64,000 nt of DNA from UBA3946 sp002385755 (GTDB lineage Bacteria > Bacillota_I > Bacilli_A > ML615J-28 > CAG-698). Position 1 is the stretch's first letter. Every line of letters starts with the position of its first letter. Below the pieces are notes generated by a model. The model worked only from the letters and a program-made list of their open reading frames with translations. It searched no databases and had not been told where the DNA came from. The stretch is from the NCBI GenBank assembly GCA_050953085.1, contig JBMNLX010000001.1, forward strand, positions 186,001 through 250,000. The letters run 5' to 3'. Positions 50,978 to 59,925 of the stretch are shown here, piece by piece. Position numbers and translations under genes: made by a program.

Positions 50978-51843
50978 AACGCCTCGCCCCCTGGCAAAAT
51001 CTCATCCGACCGATACCCGGCCTTTAAATCGGGATAAATCCTCGCGAGTTCCAAATATAATTCCCCCGCGCGATCGGGCTCGTTTAAGAGTCCGCGGTAT
51101 AGCGCCGTAACGGCGGCGAGTTCTTCTTCCGGGATAAAAGCGCCATTAATCCTGATAAAGCGCGGAAGCTGGGAAAATGCCAGAAGCTCGCGGAAAATGG
51201 CAATCCGGTAGCCGGTAAAAATCAGGGAGCAATGCTTTGATTCATAGATAATATTTCCCCCGGACCGAGTTTCCTCCCTGATTTGATAGGGAACCCCCGT
51301 CCTAAAGTTTGCGCCGGAGTAATCGCCATACGCGGTAAGCAAAGGCCGGCGCGAATAAAAAATCCGGCGATGACCGTAGACTTCCAACACGGCGTTTCCG
51401 GGGGCGACGATTCGTTCCATGTCGCCGCGGGAAACCTCGTTGCTTACGGCTACGAGGCCGTCCCATTCGCGGTGAATTTCCGCGTCGCGGTAATTGGTAA
51501 CCAAAGTTTTCGGGTCATAAATCAGCCGGACCGGCGGCTTGTTTTCAAGATACCATGCTAAAACTGCGTAATCGCCGTAAAGAAAATAATCGACCCCGAG
51601 ACCGGTATAAAAAGCGAGACTCTCGTCAAGGTCGTCAAGTTCGTTCTCGTCAACAATCTTATCCACATTTACAATCGCGAGTAATCCCTTGTCTTTGCAT
51701 TCCCTGACCCGCGTGGCGATATCCCCGCGCGAGGCGGGAGCGACCGGATGGAGGGAGAAATCGGGATCGGCAAACACAAAGCCGTCGCAAGCAAGCCCGA
51801 CCGGGCTTGAGGCGGCGTTAACGTCAACGATAATCCTCGTCAT
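50974..51843 (-). CDS. trhP1: U32 family protein, tRNA hydroxylation protein TrhP1 (YrrN-like)
   Basis: 289 residues, shorter than TrhP2 and without the long U32 cysteine signature, as expected for YrrN. Recognised by place (yrrM-yrrN-yrrO) and by VYGHRRIFYSRRPLLTAYGDY near 155. It acts with TrhP2. Overlaps the O-methyltransferase gene by 4 bases. Confidence 0.85.
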   Translation of the reverse strand: MTRIIVDVNAASSPVGLACDGFVFADPDFSLHPVAPASRGDIATRVRECKDKGLLAIVNVDKIVDENELDDLDESLAFYTGLGVDYFLYGDYAVLAWYLENKPPVRLIYDPKTLVTNYRDAEIHREWDGLVAVSNEVSRGDMERIVAPGNAVLEVYGHRRIFYSRRPLLTAYGDYSGANFRTGVPYQIREETRSGGNIIYESKHCSLIFTGYRIAIFRELLAFSQLPRFIRINGAFIPEEELAAVTALYRGLLNEPDRAGELYLELARIYPDLKAGYRSDEILPGGEAL

Positions 51844-52472
51844 TTCTCGATCCTCCGGCTTACCGCAAAACCGTCGCCAATAGCGAAAAAGCGCGTTTGA
51901 AACTCCTTGTTACGGGAGAGCCAACGATTGAATTTATCGATTTTTTCCGTAAGGTGCTTAAGGTCACGGCTCGCGATAGTTTTGCTTTTCCCGACAAGAC
52001 CGTGGAAGAGTAAATTATCGGTAAGTATCAGTCCTCCCGGGGCCAGTTTCTCCTTGTATTTTTCAAAGTAATTTATATACTGGGCCTTGGCGGCGTCTAT
52101 AAAAATCATATCGTAGTCGGCGGCCAAAAGGTCCGGGTCAAGTTCAAGGGCGTCGGCGCAATGCACGTTGACGCGTTCGGAAAGATTCGCGGCGGCGATA
52201 TAATCGACGGCTCGTTCGCACAAGGCGGGGTTTCGCTCGATCGTGTCGATTTTCACCACCGGGTCGCGAAGGGCGATATTGATTACGCAATAGCCGATCG
52301 CCGTCCCAATTTCTAAAAATCTTTTAGGCTTAACTATATCAACCAGCAACAGTATCATAGTCAAGCCTTCGTCGTTTACAATCGGTATTTTATTGTTTTT
52401 CGCGTATTTTATCATCGACTTGATGACCCTGTTTGTAGGCAAGGTGTTCAAGCCAGCAATATACTCGTTCAT
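51840..52472 (-). CDS. trmR: Class I SAM-dependent O-methyltransferase (YrrM/TrmR)
   Basis: 210 residues from an ATG with AGGTGA upstream; the longer frame reaching 52607 overlaps the regulator gene and is rejected. SAM motifs: KRFLEIGTAIGYCVINIAL near 60, DTIERNPALCERAVDY near 85 and YDMIFIDAAKAQYINYFE near 120. In B. subtilis TrmR makes 5-methoxyuridine from the TrhP product, so these three genes form one tRNA wobble-modification pathway. Confidence 0.85.
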   Translation of the reverse strand: MNEYIAGLNTLPTNRVIKSMIKYAKNNKIPIVNDEGLTMILLLVDIVKPKRFLEIGTAIGYCVINIALRDPVVKIDTIERNPALCERAVDYIAAANLSERVNVHCADALELDPDLLAADYDMIFIDAAKAQYINYFEKYKEKLAPGGLILTDNLLFHGLVGKSKTIASRDLKHLTEKIDKFNRWLSRNKEFQTRFFAIGDGFAVSRRIEK

Positions 52473-52521
52473 TATTTTCACCTGAATTATTATATAACAA
52501 AAACCGGGCAAATGCAAGAAA

Positions 52522-53748
52522 TTAGCGGCGGTAATAGGCAAGCGCTTCTTTGTATTTCGATGTCTTGCACAGGTACTCGATATAATGCTGCTCGTAAATC
52601 TTGTCATATAGATGGTGGGTGTAATTTTTGTTGTAAGGAATAACTTTAAACCGGAGATGCTCGATTAAATTATATTTTCTCTCGGTTTTATATTTCAATA
52701 ACATGAAATTAATAAAAACCTGGTGAATCGTCTCGTCTTTTTCAAAAATATATTTCTCGGCGATTTCCGTCGCTTTTTTGATATATTCCGGGCGATTCAG
52801 CCGGTCAGCCGCGTAAACCAAGAGGGCTATAAAACGCGCCTCGCCAAACAATTCCTTTTTCAATACTTCCTCATACACCGCGAACCACGCTTTCCCCTTA
52901 AGCATGATCAACAACTTCCAATAGATGATATCAAAATAGTAGTCGTCGTCATACCTGTGATTGCCGATCTCGCGCAATTCCTCGACGATTTCCGGGTAGT
53001 ATTCGCTCGCCTGAACGTCAAGCATCATCAGGCGGATAATGACTTGGCGTTGGTTTGGATAGCCAATATTATAATTTCCCATTAACAAATCATAATAACG
53101 GAAAAACTTTGGGTATATTTTCAAATTATAAGCGCAAATATAATGTTGCTCGAAAATCAGCCAGTTCATCTCCTGGTTTTCAAAATCGTTGTTTTCTAAG
53201 TATTTGAGATACTTGTAAGCTTGATGATACTGGTATGTTTGCAGGTAATACTCGATTACCAGAAACATAAAAACGCCGATGTCCTCCCTTAACATCGTTT
53301 CCTTGATTTTATCGATCGTCGCGATTGTTTCTTTAAAATTCTGGTAATCGCGTTTAACCAAATAATAAAAGCACTTAATCAAGTAGTTTTGCACGTTAAA
53401 AAGAGAATCGTCAATCATTTCAAACAAATTGGCGATTTCGCCGTAATTTTGGTAAAGGTAAGCCTTTATCGTCCGGTTAACGCCGTTCTCAATTATATTT
53501 ATACCGACTTTATCAAAGTCGAGATTAACTTTCTCGAAGATTGCTTTGATATATGATTCGTCAGCGACGATCGCGTTGCGTTCCAACTTGCATAAGTAAC
53601 TAATCGAGCAAATCCCGTGCGCCATTTCCTGCAAGGTGAGTTTCCGCTTATGGCGTTCATGTTTAATAATCTGCGAATAAAGATAATTGCGGTTAATTTC
53701 CTTTTTGTCGTTTTTCAGCACGGCGAGTTTTTCGATCTTTGTAATCAT
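52522..53748 (-). CDS. HTH-TPR transcription regulator (RRNPP-like)
   Basis: 408 residues. An XRE-type HTH at about 25-75 (HKRKLTLQEMAHGICSISYLCKLE) and an all-helical TPR-like region for the rest, rich in Tyr (YYLQTYQYHQAYKYLKYLEN). This is the build of Rgg/PlcR/ComR peptide-responsive regulators. No small peptide gene with a signal sequence was seen beside it. Strong promoter and GGGAGG ribosome-binding site. Target unknown. Confidence 0.8.
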   Translation of the reverse strand: MITKIEKLAVLKNDKKEINRNYLYSQIIKHERHKRKLTLQEMAHGICSISYLCKLERNAIVADESYIKAIFEKVNLDFDKVGINIIENGVNRTIKAYLYQNYGEIANLFEMIDDSLFNVQNYLIKCFYYLVKRDYQNFKETIATIDKIKETMLREDIGVFMFLVIEYYLQTYQYHQAYKYLKYLENNDFENQEMNWLIFEQHYICAYNLKIYPKFFRYYDLLMGNYNIGYPNQRQVIIRLMMLDVQASEYYPEIVEELREIGNHRYDDDYYFDIIYWKLLIMLKGKAWFAVYEEVLKKELFGEARFIALLVYAADRLNRPEYIKKATEIAEKYIFEKDETIHQVFINFMLLKYKTERKYNLIEHLRFKVIPYNKNYTHHLYDKIYEQHYIEYLCKTSKYKEALAYYRR

Positions 53749-53795
53749 ACTTAATTCCTCCCTATAGCTTTAAATTGCTAAACTTATTTGATTAG

Positions 53796-53824
53796 ATTTT
53801 ACTACAAATTTTACCATTTTTCAA
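53796..53824 (-). promoter_or_regulatory. Sigma-A type promoter of the HTH-TPR regulator
   Basis: TTGAAA (53819-53824), 17 bases, TAAAAT (53796-53801), about 50 bases before the ATG on the minus strand. Confidence 0.7.
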
Positions 53825-53875
53825 CATCTTTTTCTTGAAAAAATTCCGTATTTTTCCAGGGAACTTATAGTGAAC

Positions 53876-53898
53876 AAAAAAAGACAGCGCGAGCTGTC
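53876..53898 (-). terminator. Terminator after the YgjP-like gene
   Basis: GACAGC / GCTGTC stem with GCGA loop and seven T on the minus strand. It overlaps the last bases of the gene. Confidence 0.8.
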
Positions 53899-54586
53899 AA
53901 ATTCTTAAAACGAAGGCAAACTTCTTGAGTTCTTTAAGCGCGGTCTTATAAGCGGGATAAAACTTTTCCAACAGGCGATAAAAATCCTTTCCGTGATGGG
54001 GATGGAAGAAATGAACGAACTCGTGAACGATGACATAACGGATCGAATTCCAGGGAACGTGCACGAGGAGCTCGTTTAGCGTGATTCTTCCCGTTTTCGC
54101 GTTACAGCTCCCCCAACGCGAGCACATCTTCCGGAAGGTAAGACGCACGTCGGTTTTATTGAAAATGTCGGCGAACCGGGAAAACTCGGTCGCGATTTGC
54201 CCGCGCAAGGTTTTCCGGACCCGGTCAAGCACGCGGTCAAGCGAGCCGGTAATATAAAGAGTATTCCCATCGATATAAAAGGGCTCGGGGCCTTTGGATG
54301 AGGCAATATTAAAGAGATTTCCGAATAGCCAAACCTTCCGTCCCGCGGCGACGTCGCGAATATGCATGTTGCCGATATTGATTTCGTTTTTGCGGACGAC
54401 TTTGTCGATCCAATCCTTTTGTTTGTATAATTGCGAGATCGCTTGTTTTCGGGAAAAGATCAGGGGGTAATGGAGCGCGATGTTGTTATTCACGTCGACT
54501 TTAATAATTACTCTTTTAATCTTTTTCGGAAAGAGCGACACCGCGTATATTTTGCCGTCAACTTCAATCGTGTATTTATCTTCCAT
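53897..54586 (-). CDS. YgjP-like zinc metalloprotease (M48-related, DUF45)
   Basis: 229 residues from ATG 54586 (GGAAAG upstream). An alternative start at 54607 overlaps the M50 stop in an ATGA, so coupling is possible. Zinc motif VIVHEFVHFFHPHHGKDF near 180 (HExxH plus a later His) and the conserved FRKMCSRWGSC before it mark the YgjP/DUF45 group. Substrate unknown. Confidence 0.85.
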   Translation of the reverse strand: MEDKYTIEVDGKIYAVSLFPKKIKRVIIKVDVNNNIALHYPLIFSRKQAISQLYKQKDWIDKVVRKNEINIGNMHIRDVAAGRKVWLFGNLFNIASSKGPEPFYIDGNTLYITGSLDRVLDRVRKTLRGQIATEFSRFADIFNKTDVRLTFRKMCSRWGSCNAKTGRITLNELLVHVPWNSIRYVIVHEFVHFFHPHHGKDFYRLLEKFYPAYKTALKELKKFAFVLRI

Positions 54587-54603
54587 AATCTTTCCGCTTT
54601 CTC

Positions 54604-55230
54604 TCATGCAAATAACCCGATAACCCACACGGCAATATCACCAAAAACCTTGAAAAATCCATCGACGGTCTCTTGTAAAAACGTATTAAAAATTCCCGAC
54701 GCAAGCAAGACCAATAATAAAATCATGCCGAATATTTCGTACTTGAGATATGTAAAGTAATATTTCTCGGGAATCAGGGCGCCGATAAGTTTCGAGCCGT
54801 CAAGCGGCGGAATCGGAAGCAAATTAAACACCCCGAGACCAATATTTATAATCGTAATATTATACAATAAATGATGCAGCCATGAAGTCCTCGGAGCAAA
54901 AAAAAGCGCCGCGACGAGTAGAATCCGGAAAATCAGGGCGATAATAAAATTTGTAATCGGTCCGGCTAGCGCCACAAAAACCATCCCCAGCCGCGGGTTG
55001 CGGTAATACTCGGGGTTAACCCGGACCGGCTTGGCCCAGCCGAAACGGAAAACAATCAGGCAAAGCGTCCCGACCGGGTCAAGATGCCTGAACGGATTCA
55101 GCGAAAGCCTTCTTTCCGACTTTGGCGTCGGGTCCCCCAACCAATAGGATACGATACCGTGCGCCAACTCATGAAAGACAATGGCGATAATGACCGCCGG
55201 CACTATATAAATTAATTCATCAAAAGACAT
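54604..55230 (-). CDS. Site-2 protease family (M50) membrane metalloprotease
   Basis: 208 residues from ATG 55230. Five or six membrane segments; zinc motif FHELAHGIVSYWLGDPT near 19 and third ligand NLLPIPPLDGSKL near 145. This is the small YwhC/YydH-like type without a PDZ domain. Its substrate is unknown and it is distinct from the SpoIVFB gene next door. Confidence 0.92.
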   Translation of the reverse strand: MSFDELIYIVPAVIIAIVFHELAHGIVSYWLGDPTPKSERRLSLNPFRHLDPVGTLCLIVFRFGWAKPVRVNPEYYRNPRLGMVFVALAGPITNFIIALIFRILLVAALFFAPRTSWLHHLLYNITIINIGLGVFNLLPIPPLDGSKLIGALIPEKYYFTYLKYEIFGMILLLVLLASGIFNTFLQETVDGFFKVFGDIAVWVIGLFA

Positions 55231-55255
55231 CAAACTCACCAGCTTTTGCTATGCT

Positions 55256-55285
55256 ATTATACCACAATTTCCGTTTTAGTTACAA
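55256..55285 (-). promoter_or_regulatory. Sigma-A type promoter of the M50 protease gene
   Basis: TTGTAA (55280-55285), 18 bases, TATAAT (55256-55261), close to the start of the M50 gene on the minus strand. Confidence 0.65.
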
Positions 55286-55367
55286 TTAATAAATAAGGAA
55301 AGCTGATGATAATTGGTTTAATTGAAATCAATACCGCGGAGCCGAGATCGATGATAGAGCTAACCTC

Positions 55368-56006
55368 TTAACCAAAATTTCCTTTTTCCATCAATATGCG
55401 GTTTTTCTGATACCGGCAAACAAGTTTTTTTAACGCTATCTGCCGGTTGCGCGCGTGATGGGTAATGTTGCGATAAAAAAGATAAATAAACAATACCAAA
55501 AACGCAAAACTTTTACTCTTAAGGAAAAAATATATCAAACCCGCCAAAGCTAGATTGGAAATGAAAAAGAGCGCTTTTTGTTCCGTAAACGGCTTGTTGA
55601 TGATTTGCGCGAGAAGCACTTCCGTCGCCTTATAACCGTCAAGCGGGAAAACAGGCAAGATGTTAAATATAATGATGAGAAAATTAAATTTGTAAAGCAG
55701 GGATTTCAGGTAATGGTCGCCCGCGTAACGGGAAAGGAATAATATCAAAACATTCGCCGCGACGCCGGAAAGATAAAGGATGAGCTCCTTCAACGCGCCG
55801 AGATTTTTAATATCGACTTCCATCAGTCCGCCGACGGCCGTTACGTTGAGTTTTTTCACTTTTTGCTTAAACAAAAAGCAGGCAAGCAAATGACCGGCTT
55901 CGTGAAGGCCAAGGACCGCCAGAAACAAAAACAATTCCCGGAATAATCCGGAAAACAAAAACACGATGACAAGAAGCCAAAAAGAGTAATGAATTGATAT
56001 TTTCAT
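55368..56006 (-). CDS. spoIVFB: Stage IV sporulation protein FB (pro-sigma-K processing protease)
   Basis: 212 residues. Membrane metalloprotease with HEAGH at 35-39 and NILPVFPLDGYKA near 117. Without an N-terminal cytosolic domain or PDZ it matches SpoIVFB, which trims pro-sigma-K at the forespore membrane. The supporting context is the SpoIVFA gene 18 bases upstream and a pro-sigma-K gene in the same window. The C-terminus is basic and no CBS domain is visible; classical SpoIVFB carries one, so this is a short form. Confidence 0.82.
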   Translation of the reverse strand: MKISIHYSFWLLVIVFLFSGLFRELFLFLAVLGLHEAGHLLACFLFKQKVKKLNVTAVGGLMEVDIKNLGALKELILYLSGVAANVLILFLSRYAGDHYLKSLLYKFNFLIIIFNILPVFPLDGYKATEVLLAQIINKPFTEQKALFFISNLALAGLIYFFLKSKSFAFLVLFIYLFYRNITHHARNRQIALKKLVCRYQKNRILMEKGNFG

Positions 56007-56024
56007 TATATCATTGTCTTCTGT

Positions 56025-56573
56025 TTATTTGAGGAAAAGATTGACGGGTTCGCTGCCGTCATAGACGTAGAATTTAAAAAAGCAGGCGTCTTCTTCGACC
56101 GATGGCGAGCCGATCACCTCGCCGCTGGTGACGATTTTATAGATATTGCAATTGACGTTTTCCAAACCGTCGTAAACGTAGGTATAATCGTCGATTCCCT
56201 TGATCTTCAGGCGATATGTCCCGTCCTTGTTCTTCTTGATTTCCACGACCACTCCCGTCTTATACACCTCGACACCTTGAAACTCGTTCACTTCGACGCG
56301 AAGGCCGCCGGGGATTTCTTTTCCCGACATATAAAGTTGCGAGACCTCGACGGAAACCGTGTCAGTAATCTCCATCGGCAAGAGAAAGTTATTTTTGCCG
56401 TTTATCGCTTTGATAATTTTTAAGATATTGTAATGCTCGCTTAGAGCGTCCCGGACCTTGTCGGCATTTATCATCTTCATTTTTCCGAGAAAAACGAACG
56501 CCAATAATAAAAACGTCCCGATCAAAAGTTTATACAGGAAACGGTCGATAATGTTAAGTTCCTTATCCTTCAC
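56025..56573 (-). CDS. spoIVFA: Stage IV sporulation protein FA-like (inhibitor of SpoIVFB)
   Basis: 182 residues. One membrane segment (about 14-30), then a degenerate LytM/M23 domain (VEVYKTGVVVEIKKNKDGTYRLKIKGIDDYTYVYDGLENVN) that lacks the zinc ligands, as in SpoIVFA. It sits directly before spoIVFB. In B. subtilis it holds SpoIVFB inactive until the forespore signal arrives. The short length and low sequence identity leave some doubt. Confidence 0.75.
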   Translation of the reverse strand: MKDKELNIIDRFLYKLLIGTFLLLAFVFLGKMKMINADKVRDALSEHYNILKIIKAINGKNNFLLPMEITDTVSVEVSQLYMSGKEIPGGLRVEVNEFQGVEVYKTGVVVEIKKNKDGTYRLKIKGIDDYTYVYDGLENVNCNIYKIVTSGEVIGSPSVEEDACFFKFYVYDGSEPVNLFLK

Positions 56574-56614
56574 GTTATCACCCGCTAAATTATATGAAAA
56601 ACAAACCGAAACTA

Positions 56615-57292
56615 TTATATCTTTTTATGTTCCATAAAACTGTAATAACGGTTCTTGCCGATAATAATATGATCGACAATCAATATCTCGACGATCGCCG
56701 CCGCCTTAACCAGGCGAACCGTTATTTCATAATCCTCGCCGCTCGGCTCCGGATTCCCGGAAGGGTGATTGTGGGCGATAATAATGCCTTTCGCGGAAAG
56801 TTTCAATCCCCATTTCAGGATATCCCGACAATTAAACAGCGTGTGCGTCAAGGTGCCGATAGAAATCGTCCGCTCGGCGATGATTTCGCTTTGCGAGTTG
56901 AGATATACCGCGACGAGATGCTCCTGGTTTAAATGTTGGAGAGAATCTCTCAAATATAGGTAGGATTGATAAGGCGTCTGGACCTTGACTTTCGCGACGC
57001 ACGGGATATTGATTCGCTTGCCGAGTTCGATCGCCGCGAGCAGCGCCACGGCCTTCGCTCTTCCGACGCCTTTGATTTCCTGCAATTCCTCGACCGTAGC
57101 CTCGTTAAGCCGGTCGATTGCGGGATATCGAGCCAAAAGTTCCTTCGCCAAGTCGATCGCGGATACGCTTCTGCTCCCCGTCCGCAGGATTATCGCCAAA
57201 AGTTCGTAATTGGATAGCGACTTCACGCCGTTTTTTAGGAGTCTCTCCCTTGGCCGCTCGCTTTCCGGCATCTCCCGTAATAAAAAACTCAT
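56615..57292 (-). CDS. radC: RadC family JAB-domain protein
   Basis: 225 residues from ATG 57292. N-terminal helix-hairpin-helix (KGVGRAKAVALLAAIELGK near 80) and the JAB1/MPN-like zinc site IIIAHNHPSGNPEPSGEDYEIT near 177. The molecular role is unclear despite the historic name. Conserved position between maf and mreB in Bacilli; here maf and mreBCD are missing. Confidence 0.94.
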   Translation of the reverse strand: MSFLLREMPESERPRERLLKNGVKSLSNYELLAIILRTGSRSVSAIDLAKELLARYPAIDRLNEATVEELQEIKGVGRAKAVALLAAIELGKRINIPCVAKVKVQTPYQSYLYLRDSLQHLNQEHLVAVYLNSQSEIIAERTISIGTLTHTLFNCRDILKWGLKLSAKGIIIAHNHPSGNPEPSGEDYEITVRLVKAAAIVEILIVDHIIIGKNRYYSFMEHKKI

Positions 57293-57338
57293 AATAACCA
57301 CCCGTCTTATATATTATCGGTTATTATGAGAATTTCGT

Positions 57339-57944
57339 TTAGCCAAGATTTTTAACGATTTCCTGGTAAATATTGAGCCTGATTTCGGCGCGCAGGGTCT
57401 CGTTTTTCACCCCCGACAAGGCGACGGTCAAAGTATAGGCCTCGAGGCTCGCGGGATTGGAATGAAACTTCTCGGAAACGGCGAATTGTTTTCCCTTCAA
57501 GTCTTCAAGCAGGTTCGTCACGCATTCTAGCCAAAATTCGTATTCCGGGGTGTTGTCAAGCACGGCGTTCGGCATGTCCAGGATATATTCCTTTTTTACT
57601 ATCGGCGAGAACCCCTTATACTCAAAATCGCTTTTTTTGGCGGCGAGATCATCCTCGCTCTCGCCGATGGCGCCGTAAACGTAATAAAACCCTCCGGTAT
57701 AAACATACACGGAATACAAATCCCTGGCTTTGACGTTCTCGATAATCGCGTTCGCGTCCTCCGCGGTGTCCGCCTTCCCGATTTGCAATAAATAAACGTT
57801 GCCGTAGATGGCGCCGGTCTTTTCGTCGTCTTCATTGCTGGGAGGATTGATCTTAATCCGCGTCGATAAAAAAAAGCCGATGATGCAGCCGATAACCATT
57901 CCCAATAATACTCCGAAAATATCGATCTCTCTTTTTTTGAACAT
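57339..57944 (-). CDS. SPOR-domain membrane protein (SpoIIB-like)
   Basis: 201 residues. One membrane segment (about 9-27), then a SPOR-like domain (GNVYLLQIGKADTAEDANAIIENVKARDLYSVYVYTGGFYYV, about 48-95) that binds stripped peptidoglycan, and a helical C-terminus. It lies between folC and radC, the position of spoIIB in B. subtilis, where SpoIIB aids engulfment. ATG behind GAGGTGG. Symbol withheld because SPOR domains are shared widely. Confidence 0.75.
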   Translation of the reverse strand: MFKKREIDIFGVLLGMVIGCIIGFFLSTRIKINPPSNEDDEKTGAIYGNVYLLQIGKADTAEDANAIIENVKARDLYSVYVYTGGFYYVYGAIGESEDDLAAKKSDFEYKGFSPIVKKEYILDMPNAVLDNTPEYEFWLECVTNLLEDLKGKQFAVSEKFHSNPASLEAYTLTVALSGVKNETLRAEIRLNIYQEIVKNLG

Positions 57945-58061
57945 TTTTCCACCTCGCGCCTATTATAATAATTTGCGAAAGGAAAAAATGTCAAAAAAAG
58001 AGAACGGGAATAAAATATATCTTGCGCGCGTATTATTAGGTTTGGCTTAAATTCCCGCATC

Positions 58062-59339
58062 TTAAGTCCGGCTTTTTAGATAATTATAAATCTCGCTCAC
58101 GAAAAACAGGCTCCCGCAAAACACGGTCATCGTCCCGCTTTCCGATAGGGCGGAATCGAAAATTTCGCGCCAGTCGATCGCGATGCTTTTTTGGGGGTGC
58201 CGGGAAAGCAGGAAAAGGTTTTCCGCTGCGTCGCTGCGAACATATCCGAAACTGGTAAAAACGATCTCGTCCGCGATTGCGTCAAGCGCAGCGATCATCT
58301 CCGGCTTGTTCTTGTTGGCCGACGCCGCGAACACCACGCGCAAAAATCTCTCTCCCTTCACGGCGCGCAGAAACTCAACCAGCCGGGCGATCCCGCCCGG
58401 GTTATGGGCGCCGTCGAGCAAAACCGGCGGCTCTTTCGAGACAAGCTGCAGCCGGCCCGGCCACTTCGCCTTAAGAAGTCCTTCCCTGATATTATCATCG
58501 GTCAGCCTCACGTCGCAATAATCCCGCAGCACTTCCGCCGCCCGCAAAGCCAGGGCGGCGTTTTCCGCCTGGTGAAAACCCAATAAGCTTACTTTAAGGC
58601 GGCAGTGATCGCGGAAATCAAATTCCGTCGCCGCGAGCGTCGCCTTGACGTTTTTTATCTCCGCGGGCGCAACAAGATGCAAAGGGCTCTCCTTCGCCCG
58701 GGTCACGGATTCGAATAAATCGAGCACCTCGTCGTTTCGCGTCGCGACAAGCGGCGCCCCCGGTTTTACGATTCCGAGTTTATTGCCCGCGATTTCCCTG
58801 AGCGTCGAGCCGAGAATTTTCTCATGATCGAACGAGATGCTCGTTATCACGGAAACGAGCGGCGTGATGATGTTTGTGGCGTCAAGAAGGCCGCCGAGGC
58901 CGACTTCGAGGATAACGAAATCAAGCTCGGGCAACCGGGAAAAATAAATAAAAGCCAAGAGCGTCACAAATTCGAAAAACGACGGTCGCGGGATGCCGGC
59001 CTCGTCCATCATCGGGTATTTCGCGATAATATAATTCGCGAGCTCAAGCAATTCCTCGTCGCTGATATAACGGTCATTATAAGCGATTCTCTCGTTAAAA
59101 ACATCGACATAGGGCGAGATAAACGTCGCGACATTATATCCCGCCGCCATCAATATCGACTTAAGAAAACTCACGGTCGAACCCTTCCCGTTCGTCCCGC
59201 CGACATGGATATATCTTAGGCCTTCCTGGGGATTCCCGTAGATCTCGCAAAGCCGCCGCATCCGCTCAAGCGATATTTTCGGTACGAAGCGCTTTTGCGA
59301 TTCAATCCATTCGATTAAATTTTTTGCGTTTGTAAACAT
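58062..59339 (-). CDS. folC: Folylpolyglutamate/dihydrofolate synthase
   Basis: 425 residues from ATG with GGGAG upstream. P-loop HVGGTNGKGSTVSFL near 47, SPYVDVFNERI, EVGLGGLLDATNII near 137, and the C-terminal VLLDGAHNPGG near 307. Adds glutamates to folates. Its start lies inside the end of the HPt gene (25-base overlap). Confidence 0.95.
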   Translation of the reverse strand: MFTNAKNLIEWIESQKRFVPKISLERMRRLCEIYGNPQEGLRYIHVGGTNGKGSTVSFLKSILMAAGYNVATFISPYVDVFNERIAYNDRYISDEELLELANYIIAKYPMMDEAGIPRPSFFEFVTLLAFIYFSRLPELDFVILEVGLGGLLDATNIITPLVSVITSISFDHEKILGSTLREIAGNKLGIVKPGAPLVATRNDEVLDLFESVTRAKESPLHLVAPAEIKNVKATLAATEFDFRDHCRLKVSLLGFHQAENAALALRAAEVLRDYCDVRLTDDNIREGLLKAKWPGRLQLVSKEPPVLLDGAHNPGGIARLVEFLRAVKGERFLRVVFAASANKNKPEMIAALDAIADEIVFTSFGYVRSDAAENLFLLSRHPQKSIAIDWREIFDSALSESGTMTVFCGSLFFVSEIYNYLKSRT

Positions 59340-59914
59340 TTTTCTCCCTGTTCTTTGCAATGTTCAATGATTCTTCGATGAAAACGGATAAATATATCGA
59401 AGTCTTCCGCGTTCGGTTTCTTGGCGATTCTTTCTTCCAGGAACCCGCAGAACCGATATAATTTTCTCGAGCCGATATTGAGCGAGACGCCCTTGATTTT
59501 ATGAATCACGGCGCCGATCGCCGGAAATTCTTCCCCGGCAAGGTAACCGAGCAGCGTTTCTTCCAGGTTGCCGTAAGCTTTAAGATAACGCTTAAGGATA
59601 TTGCCGTACACGCGGTAATTACCGTTAAGATAAGTAAGGGCAAGTTCCGGGGAAAATTCCTCCGTAACCGGCAACCTTAAAATTGCCCCGGCAATCGCCT
59701 TTTCCGGCGGCGGCGAAAGCGGCAGGGCGGCTCCTCCCGGCAATATCGCGACCGCTTTTTCCGCATCGACGATAAGATCAAGAAACTCGCGACCGGAAAA
59801 CCGGGCGAGAGCGTCCCGATTTTCAAATCGGTAAACGCAATACCCTACCGCTTTGAGACGCCGGGGAAGATCTTCCCCGGCGCCAATAACGGCGATACTA
59901 TAATCGGTCCCCAT
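59315..59914 (-). CDS. HPt-domain protein with a degenerate receiver-like N-terminus
   Basis: 199 residues. The N-terminal ~80 look like a receiver-type beta-alpha fold (DYSIAVIGAGEDLPRRLKAVGYCVYRF) without a clear phospho-acceptor Asp and with a Pro-rich linker. The C-terminal part carries the HPt signature FPAIGAVIHKIKGVSLNIGSRKLYRFCGFLEERI, with His138 as the likely phospho-acceptor. It lies between valS and folC; I know of no such gene at this place in B. subtilis. A phosphorelay role is inferred; no kinase is in the window. Confidence 0.7.
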   Translation of the reverse strand: MGTDYSIAVIGAGEDLPRRLKAVGYCVYRFENRDALARFSGREFLDLIVDAEKAVAILPGGAALPLSPPPEKAIAGAILRLPVTEEFSPELALTYLNGNYRVYGNILKRYLKAYGNLEETLLGYLAGEEFPAIGAVIHKIKGVSLNIGSRKLYRFCGFLEERIAKKPNAEDFDIFIRFHRRIIEHCKEQGEKCLQTQKI

Positions 59915-59925
59915 ATTCCACCTTC

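Noticed and set aside
55301..55372. 21-codon plus-strand ORF with a Shine-Dalgarno-like AAGGAAAG
   Set aside because: Too short, no recognisable features and convergent with spoIVFB; probably chance.
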